DNA from: Candidatus Njordarchaeota archaeon
GTDB lineage: Archaea > Asgardarchaeota > Njordarchaeia > Njordarchaeales > Panguiarchaeaceae
Direction: 5' to 3'
Assembly: GCA_029856685.1 (NCBI GenBank)
Contig: JAHKKZ010000005.1
Coordinates: 1 to 44,588 of the forward strand
DNA: 44,588 nucleotides
Positions within the stretch are counted from its first letter, which is position 1. Each line of letters begins with the position of its first letter. The notes below the pieces were generated by a model that saw only the letters and a program-made list of their open reading frames with translations, was not told the origin of the DNA and did not search any database. The position numbers and the translations under genes are program-made. This document shows positions 15,684 to 23,863 of this stretch, piece by piece.

Positions 15684-17222
15684 CTACAACTTCTTGAATA
15701 GTATCTCTTTCTCCCCAAGTTTGTGACCTGGTTTAATGTTTCCAATGAGTCTGACATCACTTAGTCGTGGTATTGAGTCGAGTCCTAATTGTTTTGATAT
15801 TTTATCTGCTGTTCTCGGCATAAATGGATACATCATAGCGGTTAATACATATATCCAGTCTAGAGAATTTCTTATGGCTCTCGCAACGGAGTCTTTATCT
15901 CCCTTCTTCCAGCAGGACCAGGGTGCGGTTTTATTCAAGTAAGCATTTATTGTCTGAGCAAACATTATGGTTCTCATGACAGCATGATGGACTTGAAGAT
16001 TTTTCATGAAGTTATGATATTCATTTAGATGCTTTCTAAGTTCACCTATGATTTCTTTATCGATATCTGTAAGTCTTGAGGCTTCTGGTGTAATACCACC
16101 AAAATATCTCTCTGTCAATGTTAGAACCCTGTATATTAGATTGCCTATCTCATTGGCAAGCTCATCATTATGATATCTTACCAGATCCTTTTCTGAGAAG
16201 TCTCCGTCCTCACCGAAGGGTATAGCTCGAGCTAAGTAATATCTAATAGTATCGGATCCATATTTATTAACGAGGTCGATGGGGTCTATGTCTGTTCCGA
16301 GAGACTTACTGATCTTCTTACCATTGACGGTTAGGAATCCATGAGCAAATATTGTTTGGGGTAATTCAAATCCCGCAGACATCAGTAGGGCGGGCCATAT
16401 AACTGCATGAAACCATAGGATGTCTTTTCCGATTAGCTGTACATTTGGAGGCCAAAATTTCTCGAATTTTTCTCTATCATTTATATATCCGACACCAGAT
16501 ATGTAGTTTAGTAGTGCATCTACCCACACATAAAGGACGTGGTCCGAGTCCCAAGGACATTCAATACCCCATGATAAATACCATCTTGGCCGGGTGATCG
16601 CAACATCTTTTAGTCCTTCTTCCTCAATCTTTCTGATAAGGTATTGTTTTCTTTCCGCCGGTAGAACAAATCTTGTATTTTCCTTATACAGTCTAATCAA
16701 ATCATCTTGATATTTGCTTAGACGGAAATAATAAACCTCCATCTCTAGATACTCAACAGGTTTTAGGTGTATTGGACATAACTTGCCATCAACGAGATCC
16801 TTGGCAGTATAATATCGCTCACATTCAACACAATAAAGCCCCCTATACACACCTTTGTAGATATCCCCCTTCTCGTAGATTCTCATAACAATTCTCTTAA
16901 CAGTCTCCTCATGGTCAGGATCTGTAGTCCTAATGAAGCGCCTATACCTAATATCGAGACTTTCCCATGCCCGCTTAAAAAATGGAACCATACTATCAAC
17001 ATACTCCTTTGGTGAGATACCCTTATTCTTCGCCTCCTTAAAAAGTTTCATTCCGTGCTCATCAGTACCAGTAAGAAAGAAAACTTCGTAGCCTAAAGAT
17101 TCATAGTAACGAGCAAGAATATCTGCGATAACCGTTGTGTATGCACTACCAATATGGGGCGGCCTATTAGGATAATAAATAGGTGTAGTGATGTAGAATT
17201 TCTTTGTAGTCAGTCTAATCAC
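15684..17222 (-). CDS. metG: Methionyl-tRNA synthetase, bacterial-type short form
   Basis: A 512-residue class I synthetase. The start TTPIYYPNRPPHIGSAYTTV carries the HIGH motif as HIGS; FFLTGTDEHGMK, the zinc knuckle CVEC ... CPIH (CxxC-CxxH, as in Thermus), YVWVDALLNYISG, FAHGFLTVNGKKISKSLG (KMSKS as KISKS) and GHKLGEKEILF at the C-terminus all follow the bacterial rather than the usual archaeal/eukaryotic form. It lacks the C-terminal tRNA-binding domain found in some homologues. It charges tRNA-Met for translation. Start GTG 17222 has GGCGGG just upstream. No second synthetase of this specificity is in the window, so I cannot say whether an archaeal-type copy exists elsewhere. Confidence 0.94.
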   Translation of the reverse strand: MIRLTTKKFYITTPIYYPNRPPHIGSAYTTVIADILARYYESLGYEVFFLTGTDEHGMKLFKEAKNKGISPKEYVDSMVPFFKRAWESLDIRYRRFIRTTDPDHEETVKRIVMRIYEKGDIYKGVYRGLYCVECERYYTAKDLVDGKLCPIHLKPVEYLEMEVYYFRLSKYQDDLIRLYKENTRFVLPAERKQYLIRKIEEEGLKDVAITRPRWYLSWGIECPWDSDHVLYVWVDALLNYISGVGYINDREKFEKFWPPNVQLIGKDILWFHAVIWPALLMSAGFELPQTIFAHGFLTVNGKKISKSLGTDIDPIDLVNKYGSDTIRYYLARAIPFGEDGDFSEKDLVRYHNDELANEIGNLIYRVLTLTERYFGGITPEASRLTDIDKEIIGELRKHLNEYHNFMKNLQVHHAVMRTIMFAQTINAYLNKTAPWSCWKKGDKDSVARAIRNSLDWIYVLTAMMYPFMPRTADKISKQLGLDSIPRLSDVRLIGNIKPGHKLGEKEILFKKL

Positions 17223-17404
17223 CCCGCCTAATTATATGTGAAATTCGATATTTCCTAGCAGTGGCATATAATCGCTTAGAGGACGGATACCAGCTAATAT
17301 TCGAATTCTCATAAAGTCACTATAACTTCCTATATCCTAATTCTTTTTCTATAGAAGTACTATCTCCTAAAGATAACTTGCAGTTTATGGTTAAGAAAAA
17401 GAAA

Positions 17405-17917
17405 TTATTCTCCGAAAAGTTTCTTAAATGCCCGTTTAAGCTTCTCTAAAATTCCCTCCTTCTTCTCTGGGATCTTCTTTTCTTTCACCTCTACATGCTC
17501 AATGTACTCAGCTCCTTCCTCCTCGGGTCTCTCTTTCTCCTCCAGAGCTGCTTTGACTTCCTCCTCCGTTACCTCGCGGGCCTCGGGAAGTTCCAGACTG
17601 ACTTCCTTTGCCTCAAATTCTTGATAGGGCTTGTATACTTCGATGGATAACGAATTCCAATCTATGAGTATCTTACCGTCGATAATGTCTATGTTTAAGA
17701 AAATACGAACAACGTCCGATTTTTCAACATTATTTTCTCGGAAAATCTTGAATAGATGTTGATTGATATACGATGCTATTTTTAGTGCCTCCTCCGGAGG
17801 CGCCTTACCTTTTGTGGCGGCTATTAGAACTCGGCGAAGTTTATCAGCATAGCCTGCAGCTCTTACGAGTCCAGTGCTTATTCTTATGCCCAGCTTAACC
17901 ACCTCTTTAAAAACCAT
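17405..17917 (-). CDS. Charged archaeal protein, DUF2258-like (tentative)
   Basis: A 170-residue protein. The first 100 residues look like a compact domain (STGLVRAAGYADKLRRVL, then APPEEALKIASYINQHLF, then a strand pair around IDIIDGKILIDW), which resembles the crenarchaeal DUF2258 family. The last 70 residues are rich in Glu and Lys, probably disordered, and end in an amphipathic basic helix (GILEKLKRAFKKLFGE). A nucleic-acid or ribosome role is possible but not shown. It is divergent from the membrane protein at 18008, with about 90 bases between the starts. The family name is from memory of the N-terminal pattern and should be treated as a suggestion. Confidence 0.65.
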   Translation of the reverse strand: MVFKEVVKLGIRISTGLVRAAGYADKLRRVLIAATKGKAPPEEALKIASYINQHLFKIFRENNVEKSDVVRIFLNIDIIDGKILIDWNSLSIEVYKPYQEFEAKEVSLELPEAREVTEEEVKAALEEKERPEEEGAEYIEHVEVKEKKIPEKKEGILEKLKRAFKKLFGE

Positions 17918-17942
17918 ATGAGAATATAATCGTATCTATATG

Positions 17943-17986
17943 CCTTATATACTAAATTTATGAAAATTTATGAAAAGTTTTAAATT
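17943..17986. promoter_or_regulatory. Bidirectional promoter region
   Basis: On the plus strand TTTTAAATT (17978-17986) is centred 26 bases before ATG 18008, which suggests a leaderless transcript even though GGTG also precedes that ATG. On the minus strand GTATATAAGG (17952-17943) is centred about 30 bases before ATG 17917. Confidence 0.5.
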
Positions 17987-18007
17987 GCTACATAGTTGGT
18001 GCGAAAA

Positions 18008-18712
18008 ATGTTGATAGGAAGCGAAGATGAATCTCCAGAATCTATAGAGGAACTTGAAAAAGAGATAGAAGAACTGGAGAAAATAGAGATTGAAGTGGAG
18101 GAAAAACCAAGAAGGAAGAAGGAAAAAGAATTTGTGCTGAGAGAAAAGCGTTTCAGGCTTTCATCAATTATCGTCGGATTCCTGATGATGCTAATATACC
18201 TATTAGCTTTAGGTACGATACCCTTCCTTGGAACTGGTGGGGATCTATACTCACTACTGTATGACTACACAATGTCAATTCTAATAACCCAACTTTTCTT
18301 TCCTAACATAGTCGTGGCGATGGCTACAAACAGCCTCGATATATTCCTAGGTGGAGCTGGTATTCTTACGGCATACGCCTTTATACTTCTAGGTGTATAT
18401 AGCGGAACGATATACACCTTGCTAGGTACTACTGATATATATGTAATACTAATCCTGATAGGACTTATGCCTTATCTACTTGCTGGAGTCATCGCTGGAG
18501 CTATGAACCGCGACCCTAGTTATGGATTCGTAGCGGGAGTCCTAATATGGATTGTTAGCCTGATTTTGGGAATAGTAGTCGTGTTATATGGAAACATAGG
18601 GGGTCTTGCTACAAATATAATGGATGTGATACTAGAGTACATTTCATGTGGATGGCTATCGGCAGTATTTCTTGCAATATTTGGGGCCCTAGGTGGTGCA
18701 TCCCGCAAATAA
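18008..18712 (+). CDS. Membrane protein with acidic coiled N-terminus
   Basis: A protein of about 234 residues. The first 50 residues are charged and helical (EELEKEIEELEKIEIEVEE, then a basic RRKKEKE patch), so they should lie in the cytosol. From about residue 55 there are roughly six transmembrane segments, with Gly-rich stretches (LGGAGILTAYAFILLG, FLAIFGALGGASRK). No transporter motif is visible and I do not recognise the family. ATG 18008 is chosen on the basis of GGTG six bases upstream and a TATA box 26 bases upstream; in-frame TTG 17996 and GTG 17999 are alternatives. T-rich sequence follows the stop. Confidence 0.75.
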   Translation: MLIGSEDESPESIEELEKEIEELEKIEIEVEEKPRRKKEKEFVLREKRFRLSSIIVGFLMMLIYLLALGTIPFLGTGGDLYSLLYDYTMSILITQLFFPNIVVAMATNSLDIFLGGAGILTAYAFILLGVYSGTIYTLLGTTDIYVILILIGLMPYLLAGVIAGAMNRDPSYGFVAGVLIWIVSLILGIVVVLYGNIGGLATNIMDVILEYISCGWLSAVFLAIFGALGGASRK

Positions 18713-18765
18713 CATTAGTGACGGAAGTAAGTATAGTTTAAGTATAGTTACTAAAAGCTTTGAAC

Positions 18766-18797
18766 CTTTTTCCTTTAAACCAACTTCTTTTTCCTTC
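18766..18797 (+). terminator. T-rich termination region
   Basis: Three runs of T, of three to five bases each, within 32 bases and about 55 bases after the membrane-protein stop. Archaeal RNA polymerase often stops at such runs without a hairpin, and none is seen here. Confidence 0.45.
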
Positions 18798-18900
18798 TAA
18801 GAATAAGCGATCTCTTTCTTCGATATCTAGATGTGGATAGAGTCCTAATCAGTAAATCCGCACTGATATATTAAGATTTATGTTCTAATGTGATTAGAGC

Positions 18901-18908
18901 TTTTAAAA
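18901..18908 (+). promoter_or_regulatory. TATA box of the PP-loop gene cluster
   Basis: TTTTAAAA centred 25-26 bases before TTG 18930. The spacing is right for a transcript that begins at the TTG, so the first gene of the cluster may be leaderless with a TTG start. Confidence 0.5.
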
Positions 18909-18929
18909 GAAGAATTTATCTGTATTTCC

Positions 18930-19454
18930 TTGGACATACTGAGCTATCTGTGGGGTTCCAACACATTTTTATCAATTTTTGTTCTTTTGTCTGAGAGGGC
19001 TGCATGTTGGGCCGATATGCTGAGCTGGGGGTTTATGGACAGAATACTTGTGCTGAGCGGTGGCGGTCTCGTCTCCGTTGTGGATGTCCATGGTGATATT
19101 GCAAATATATGGGTTGATTGGCCAGAAGAGTACTCTGTTAAAGCAATGGAACTGGTTGCTCAGATTCTTAGTGAGCAGAAGCGAAGACAAAGTAGTATTA
19201 TTTTGCACGAACCATGGGTTGTCTATGTACCAGACAGTAATGGTGTAGACTTTATGGTGTTAGCAAGAGCTAGGGATAAGCGTTTTCTTTTCTTAGTCAT
19301 AGGCTTCCTGAGGCGTCTGGCAAGAGTACTTGCTGGTCTGCCAGAGGAGAGTAATATAGTTGGGGAGCGGGTTGTTGAATTTCTACAAAAGCACTTTAGA
19401 ATAAGATTTAGAAAAATAAAGAAACTTGTGGCACGTAATAGGGTAGTACGGTGA
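18930..19454 (+). CDS. Uncharacterised alpha/beta protein, possibly longin/roadblock-like
   Basis: A protein of up to 174 residues that I do not recognise. From about residue 36 it shows strand-strand-helix-strand-strand-strand-helix order (MDRILVLSGGGLVSVVDVHG, then MELVAQILSEQ, then WVVYVPDS, FMVLARARDK, FLFLVIGFLRRLARVL), as in longin or roadblock domains; this is read by eye and is inference. A basic tail (FRKIKKLVARNR) follows. TTG 18930 sits 26 bases after a TATA box; ATG 19035, after GGGGG, would give a 140-residue product that starts exactly at the first strand. It heads a three-gene run with the PP-loop protein (31 bases on) and another orphan. Confidence 0.62.
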   Translation: MDILSYLWGSNTFLSIFVLLSERAACWADMLSWGFMDRILVLSGGGLVSVVDVHGDIANIWVDWPEEYSVKAMELVAQILSEQKRRQSSIILHEPWVVYVPDSNGVDFMVLARARDKRFLFLVIGFLRRLARVLAGLPEESNIVGERVVEFLQKHFRIRFRKIKKLVARNRVVR

Positions 19455-19484
19455 AGGGAATTAGGGGAATGGTTTCCAGCAAAA

Positions 19485-20669
19485 GTGGGTGGTAATCTAT
19501 TATTCGTTAACATCGGGGTAGATGCCGTAACTCTCCTTAGTACTGATGAGTCTAGGATTTATTTTTTCTCAACCAATATTGGTTATGACATAAGAGAAAG
19601 AATCAATAATAATAAAATAATAATCGTTAACGATAGCTATATTGAACTCCCCTATATCCTCGATGCGACACCTAGTGTTTTTGGAAGAACATTCAGTGAT
19701 TTTGAGTCATACTTGCAATTTCTAGCTAAGAACATAGGCTCGAAAATCAAATCCAGAAAAGTAGTGGTCTGGTTTTCTGGTGGAAAGGATTCAACCGCAA
19801 GTCTTATAGTGCTCTTAGGGCTTCAGAGATACGTGGATTTCCACCTAGAAGCATATTATATGCATGTCCCACTTCTAGATGGGGAAAGAAATTTACGATT
19901 CGTAGACGTGATCTCAAGAAGACTTAATATTGAGATCTCCATAGAATCTATAGGACGACATAAGATGAAGGATTTTTTAGAGTACTTTGGTATACCCTAT
20001 AGAGGCTTCCGATGGTGTACATACCATTCTAAGATAAAACCCATGAGAAAAATAAAAAGAATTCGAAGTTTCGATTATGAGGTAAGCTCAGAGAGAATTT
20101 TTGAGAGCTACAAACGTTTTAGCTCATTATTGGAGTATGCAAGAAGAAAAATGTTTATATCAGGGAAGCAGCTAAAACCAACATATCTATTCACAATCAT
20201 GGATGTTGTGGATATCGTGAAGAAACGCAATGTTGTGCATCCAGATTATTTGGCTGGATGCTCAAGAGTCTCATGTTCGATATGCCCATATAGAACCATT
20301 TTTGAGCTTAAGAAAACAATGGACGATCTCGAAGATCCAGGTCTGATAGATAATGCTCTACGAAAAACATATCTAGCAAGATATAAAGATATGGTAGATT
20401 TCGAAGAGTATATGGTATATGCGCTATGGCGATTCTCACCAAGAATAGCGGATAAAATCCTAGCGCTCAAGAAATTGGTGAGGGAATCGGAACAATGTCT
20501 GAGAAGTGGGGATGTTCATAGGATGATATCATCCATATGGCTATCAAAATTTGAATCCCCAATCATTGAAGTCGACAAGGCTATTAGTCTGATGCAAGAT
20601 GCATACAAAAAGAGGAGATTCGGAATATTAAATTTAGGTTTAGAGCCCAATTTTATGGTGAAGACCTAA
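19485..20669 (+). CDS. PP-loop ATP pyrophosphatase, PAPS-reductase-like
   Basis: A 394-residue protein. Residues 1-90 form an extra domain that I do not recognise. The PP-loop is VVVWFSGGKDSTASL, near residue 95-110; FRWCTYHSKIKPMRKI is the PAPS-reductase/FAD-synthetase-type second block, and GCSRVSCSICPY gives three cysteines able to hold a metal or cluster. The C-terminal 130 residues are helical. Enzymes with this core adenylate a substrate and then transfer sulfur or another group, as in sulfate reduction, tRNA thiolation or DNA phosphorothioation; no such partner gene is nearby, so the reaction is open. GTG 19485 is the only good start. Flanking orphans suggest a dedicated pathway. Confidence 0.78.
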   Translation: MGGNLLFVNIGVDAVTLLSTDESRIYFFSTNIGYDIRERINNNKIIIVNDSYIELPYILDATPSVFGRTFSDFESYLQFLAKNIGSKIKSRKVVVWFSGGKDSTASLIVLLGLQRYVDFHLEAYYMHVPLLDGERNLRFVDVISRRLNIEISIESIGRHKMKDFLEYFGIPYRGFRWCTYHSKIKPMRKIKRIRSFDYEVSSERIFESYKRFSSLLEYARRKMFISGKQLKPTYLFTIMDVVDIVKKRNVVHPDYLAGCSRVSCSICPYRTIFELKKTMDDLEDPGLIDNALRKTYLARYKDMVDFEEYMVYALWRFSPRIADKILALKKLVRESEQCLRSGDVHRMISSIWLSKFESPIIEVDKAISLMQDAYKKRRFGILNLGLEPNFMVKT

Positions 20670-20699
20670 AAACCTAGTGGTCTTTGTTGGTGTATTCAG

Positions 20700-21494
20700 A
20701 TGTTCCTGAAGTTGTTAAAGAAGCTACCTACGGAGGATGTCGAGTTTATATTGAAGAACGTGTTAAAATCGAAGTACTCTAAAAAAACAGATATTCATTT
20801 AGTATTGCAACAAAAAATAAACTCCATGAAGGTGAGAAGGTATATTCTTTTCTTCTCTAAACTTAGAGGAATAATTCCACAGAGATTTTGGCTGTTTAAA
20901 AAGCCTAATAGGGCAAGTGTGAGGAATATATTAAGTATATTAGATGCTGTGAATATTGATATTTCTACGATTGTTAGGAAAATAGATGGGGGGGTCTCGA
21001 AAGCTTGGTTTTTCTCAAGCAAAAAGCTATCAAACAATCTGGCTTGGATCAGAGATGGACTCATATTGAGATATGGAAATAGGGAAAAATCGTATACACT
21101 GCTGTTTACCACCAACAACCTAAATGGTCGCACAACTGATGAGCTCATACAGGCCGGCTTTTCACTCCAAAAATTCCCACCATATATCATGAGGAAACTC
21201 CTCTCAGAAAAACTCAGATTCACTCGTCTCGTATTTCTCACACGAAGTGATGTCATGGGAGTTTCTGGTATAGAAAGAATAATATTGGAGGGTGATAATG
21301 TTGTTGAGGGCTTCTACGAATTTACAAAGAGACAGGATAGGCTTAGGGAAATAACACTTCTTATGGGGCCTGTCATAGAGATTGAGATAGACACAGGCGT
21401 GAGCATTTCAAATAGTGGTGATATAGAGGTGTTCTCTCTGAATTCCCTATTTAGAATTCTTCCAACTCTCAGAAGAGTCATTGATATCCAATGA
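20700..21494 (+). CDS. Uncharacterised protein downstream of the PP-loop gene
   Basis: A 264-residue basic, soluble protein that I do not recognise. The first 85 residues are helical and Lys-rich (LKKLPTEDVEFILKNVLKSK), and the rest looks alpha/beta (KAWFFSSKKLSNNLAWIRDG, YTLLFTTNNLNGRTTDELIQ, RLVFLTRSDVMGVSG). There is no Cys cluster and no nucleotide-binding motif. GGTG lies seven bases before ATG 20700, and the gene starts 31 bases after the PP-loop gene, so it is the third member of that run. The basic character would suit RNA or DNA binding, as the substrate-holding partner of the PP-loop enzyme; that is inference only. Confidence 0.65.
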   Translation: MFLKLLKKLPTEDVEFILKNVLKSKYSKKTDIHLVLQQKINSMKVRRYILFFSKLRGIIPQRFWLFKKPNRASVRNILSILDAVNIDISTIVRKIDGGVSKAWFFSSKKLSNNLAWIRDGLILRYGNREKSYTLLFTTNNLNGRTTDELIQAGFSLQKFPPYIMRKLLSEKLRFTRLVFLTRSDVMGVSGIERIILEGDNVVEGFYEFTKRQDRLREITLLMGPVIEIEIDTGVSISNSGDIEVFSLNSLFRILPTLRRVIDIQ

Positions 21495-21572
21495 AGTGTT
21501 AGCTTAACTAGATGGTATATAGTTGTAAGTATTTCTATAATGATTTTTTTAATTCTTAGAATGGTGAGCTCT

Positions 21573-22898
21573 ATGAACACGCCTAATCAACTTACTTCGG
21601 AGATACATGAATATGGATTTCGTTTTGCTGCATGGACACACCTCATCCCAGAAAGCGAAATTAGGAGGCTTCTCAGATATAAGGTTAAATATTATTTCGC
21701 TGGCGGAAAACCTGGTGTTTTACCTTTAGAGGCTTGGACCCAGATACTTAAAGATGTTGGCGAGGAATTATATAGGCTTATTAGAGAGGGCAAAAAGAGG
21801 GACGTCCTAGAAATATTTAACTATGAGAAAACGGCAGGATTCGACCCGCTTAGAAAGGTTCTTGCAGATAGGCTTGAGAAAGACGGCGTTCCTATGCCTA
21901 AAGATGAGAAGGAACGCATAAATTCTGTAACAATAGTTACGGGTAGTCAGCAGGCTCTCTTCACAATAACCAATATACTGATAGATCCAGGAGATATTGT
22001 AATAACACCCGCTCCGGTATATCTGGGTATGCTTGGCCCACTTGGTATGCACCAAGCAAATATAATCACTGTGCCAACAGACGAACATGGCATAATACCA
22101 GAGTTTGTTGAGAAGGCAATAGGTAAGGCTATCGAGAAATTCAGGCGTATTCCAGATTTCATATACGTTATTTCTGATGCTGATAATCCGAAGGGAACGA
22201 CATTACCTGTGAAGAGGAGGAAGCAACTGTATGAGATTGCCGTGAAATATAAGATTCTTATTGTTGAGGATGCTGCATATAGAGACATATATTTTGGTGG
22301 TGAAAAACTCCCACCAATAAAGTCTTTTGACAAAAACAATGAATATGTAGCTTACCTCAGAACTACTAGTAAGGAAGCTGCTGTGCTGAGAGTAGGTTAC
22401 TGTGTTCTGCCTAGACCTATTGTCGATGAATTTATCAAATCTAAGGGTTATCAAGACCTATGTACATCGGTGATAAGTCAAGTTCTTCTTAAAGAGTACT
22501 ATGAAAAATGGATCGATAAGGTGCTTCCAAAAGCCGTGGAGGAATACAAGAGAAGATGTAAAACTATGATTGAGAGCGTAAATCAGTATTTTCCACCGGG
22601 ATTCCACACTAAGCCTCAAGGAGGTTTCTTTGTCTGGTATGAGAGCGATAAGAGAGGCTTCAATGCGTCAAGCTTTCTCGAAAACGTGGCCCTCAAAAAT
22701 AATGTTAACTATGTGCCAGGAGCAGCGTTCTATCCGGTTGAATCTCTCGGATACTACTATAATCCAGATAACAATGAGATTGAGCGGATAAAGTTCCCCC
22801 TAAATACAATGAGGCTCTCATACTCACTTCTTCCTCCAGAAGATATAAGTGAGGGAATAAAACTTCTTGGTAAGCTACTCAACGAACATTTGAAGTAG
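21573..22898 (+). CDS. PLP-dependent aminotransferase, class I fold (LysN/AAA-like)
   Basis: A protein of about 441 residues of fold-type I. TGSQQALFTITNILIDPGD binds the cofactor phosphate side, DADNPKGTTLPVKRR carries the NP(x)G substrate motif, IVEDAAYRDIYF gives the Asp that pairs with the pyridine nitrogen, TTSKEAAVLRVGY holds the Schiff-base Lys and the phosphate-binding Arg, and RLSYS near the end gives the carboxylate-binding Arg. Relatives include archaeal 2-aminoadipate and aromatic aminotransferases. The substrate cannot be told from sequence alone. ATG 21573 has GGTGA (21563-21567) five bases upstream; in-frame ATG 21561 is less likely. The gene ends in a T-rich stretch. Confidence 0.9.
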   Translation: MNTPNQLTSEIHEYGFRFAAWTHLIPESEIRRLLRYKVKYYFAGGKPGVLPLEAWTQILKDVGEELYRLIREGKKRDVLEIFNYEKTAGFDPLRKVLADRLEKDGVPMPKDEKERINSVTIVTGSQQALFTITNILIDPGDIVITPAPVYLGMLGPLGMHQANIITVPTDEHGIIPEFVEKAIGKAIEKFRRIPDFIYVISDADNPKGTTLPVKRRKQLYEIAVKYKILIVEDAAYRDIYFGGEKLPPIKSFDKNNEYVAYLRTTSKEAAVLRVGYCVLPRPIVDEFIKSKGYQDLCTSVISQVLLKEYYEKWIDKVLPKAVEEYKRRCKTMIESVNQYFPPGFHTKPQGGFFVWYESDKRGFNASSFLENVALKNNVNYVPGAAFYPVESLGYYYNPDNNEIERIKFPLNTMRLSYSLLPPEDISEGIKLLGKLLNEHLK

Positions 22899-22916
22899 TT
22901 CTGAAAAATCGATATT

Positions 22917-22937
22917 GCTTTTTTATTTCTTCTTTTT
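22917..22937 (+). terminator. Poly-T terminator after the aminotransferase
   Basis: A pyrimidine-rich stretch with runs of six, three and five T, beginning about 20 bases after the aminotransferase stop; typical of archaeal factor-free termination. No strong hairpin precedes it. Confidence 0.55.
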
Positions 22938-22995
22938 GGGTTAATTTTATGAAGCAAGGAGCCCTCAGGAGCTTTTTTATAAATTGTCAAGCTAC

Positions 22996-23004
22996 TTTTA
23001 AATA
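22996..23004 (+). promoter_or_regulatory. TATA box of the TFB gene
   Basis: TTTTAAATA centred about 21 bases before ATG 23021. GAGAGG (23007-23012) is a weak ribosome site eight bases before the ATG, so a very short leader or a leaderless transcript is likely. Confidence 0.5.
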
Positions 23005-23020
23005 TTGAGAGGCTTTTTAA

Positions 23021-23863
23021 ATGACCAGCAACAAGAAATTGGTATGTCCGAATTGCGGGTCTACAAACATACTGTATGACGACGAAAAAGACATGTTATA
23101 TTGCGCTAACTGTGGTACCGTGATTGAGGAAGATATCACTATAGATGCAGAGCCCGTATATCAACAAGAGTATGGAGAATCCATACATAAGCCAATAGGA
23201 TTTCTTGATCAGCTAACCGAAGACAGAAACAAAAAACTTATGGAGACGTTTCTATCCGAAGTCGACCTGATAATAAGAAAGCTTAGCTTACCACGACAAG
23301 TACGTAGGCTTGCTGGAGAATATTTCCTCAAACTAATAAAAATTGGAAGAAAAATACCCTCCAATAAAGTTAGACACTATGCAGCTGCCCTGACATATTT
23401 GGCTGCGAAGAAGTTGGGAATACCTATATCATATAGGACCCTTTTGAAGAAACTGAATCTAAGTTCTGAGAAGGTATCTAGGGTAATACAGCATGCGCGT
23501 AATATAATAAAGATAGATCTCAAAGCAATGGACATATGGACCTATCTCCATTATGTATTAGAGAGATTGAATGTCAAAAATTCTGATTTCGGAAACGAGA
23601 TAATGAATTTGATCAGAGAAGCCCAAAAACAGAACCTTATAACAGGAAAGGATATGCGGGGGGTGGTGGGTGGGGCTATATATGTCGTGGCAAAAGCATT
23701 TGGAATAAAGATAACTCAGAGACAAATCGCAGAAGTGTGTGGGATAACCGAAATAACCATAAGAAATAGGTTTCTGGAATTAGCTCCAATCTATCGACAA
23801 TTAACTGGGAGAGAGGTTAGTTTGAGGAAACGGAAGAAGCGGCGACCCAAAGTGAGGTTTTAA
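23021..23863 (+). CDS. tfb: Transcription initiation factor IIB (TFB), variant with short linker
   Basis: A 280-residue TFIIB homologue. The zinc ribbon has C9/C12 and C28/C31 (CPNC, CANC). Two cyclin repeats follow, the first from about residue 77 (SEVDLIIRKLSLPRQVRRLA), the second around residue 175, and a helix-turn-helix (TQRQIAEVCGITEITIRNR) that reads the BRE element. The basic C-terminal tail is RKRKKRRPK. The region between ribbon and core is only about 46 residues and lacks the Arg-rich, RTGxP-containing B-reader seen in standard TFBs, so this is probably a paralogue rather than the general factor. It recruits RNA polymerase to TATA promoters. Its stop overlaps that of the YjjX gene by a few bases. 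Confidence 0.9.
   Translation: MTSNKKLVCPNCGSTNILYDDEKDMLYCANCGTVIEEDITIDAEPVYQQEYGESIHKPIGFLDQLTEDRNKKLMETFLSEVDLIIRKLSLPRQVRRLAGEYFLKLIKIGRKIPSNKVRHYAAALTYLAAKKLGIPISYRTLLKKLNLSSEKVSRVIQHARNIIKIDLKAMDIWTYLHYVLERLNVKNSDFGNEIMNLIREAQKQNLITGKDMRGVVGGAIYVVAKAFGIKITQRQIAEVCGITEITIRNRFLELAPIYRQLTGREVSLRKRKKRRPKVRF

Noticed and set aside
17100-17200. Inactive methionyl-tRNA synthetase because HIGH reads HIGS
   Set aside because: HIGS occurs, as far as I recall, in active bacterial relatives, and all other motifs are intact.
18728-18750. Direct repeat AAGTATAGTT as an operator or array start
   Set aside because: Only two copies in AT-rich sequence, placed after a gene and before a T-rich stop region; chance is the simpler explanation.
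19485-20669. DNA phosphorothioation (DndC) gene
   Set aside because: No dndB, dndD, dndE or cysteine-desulfurase gene is nearby, and the Cys arrangement is closer to general PAPS-reductase-like proteins.
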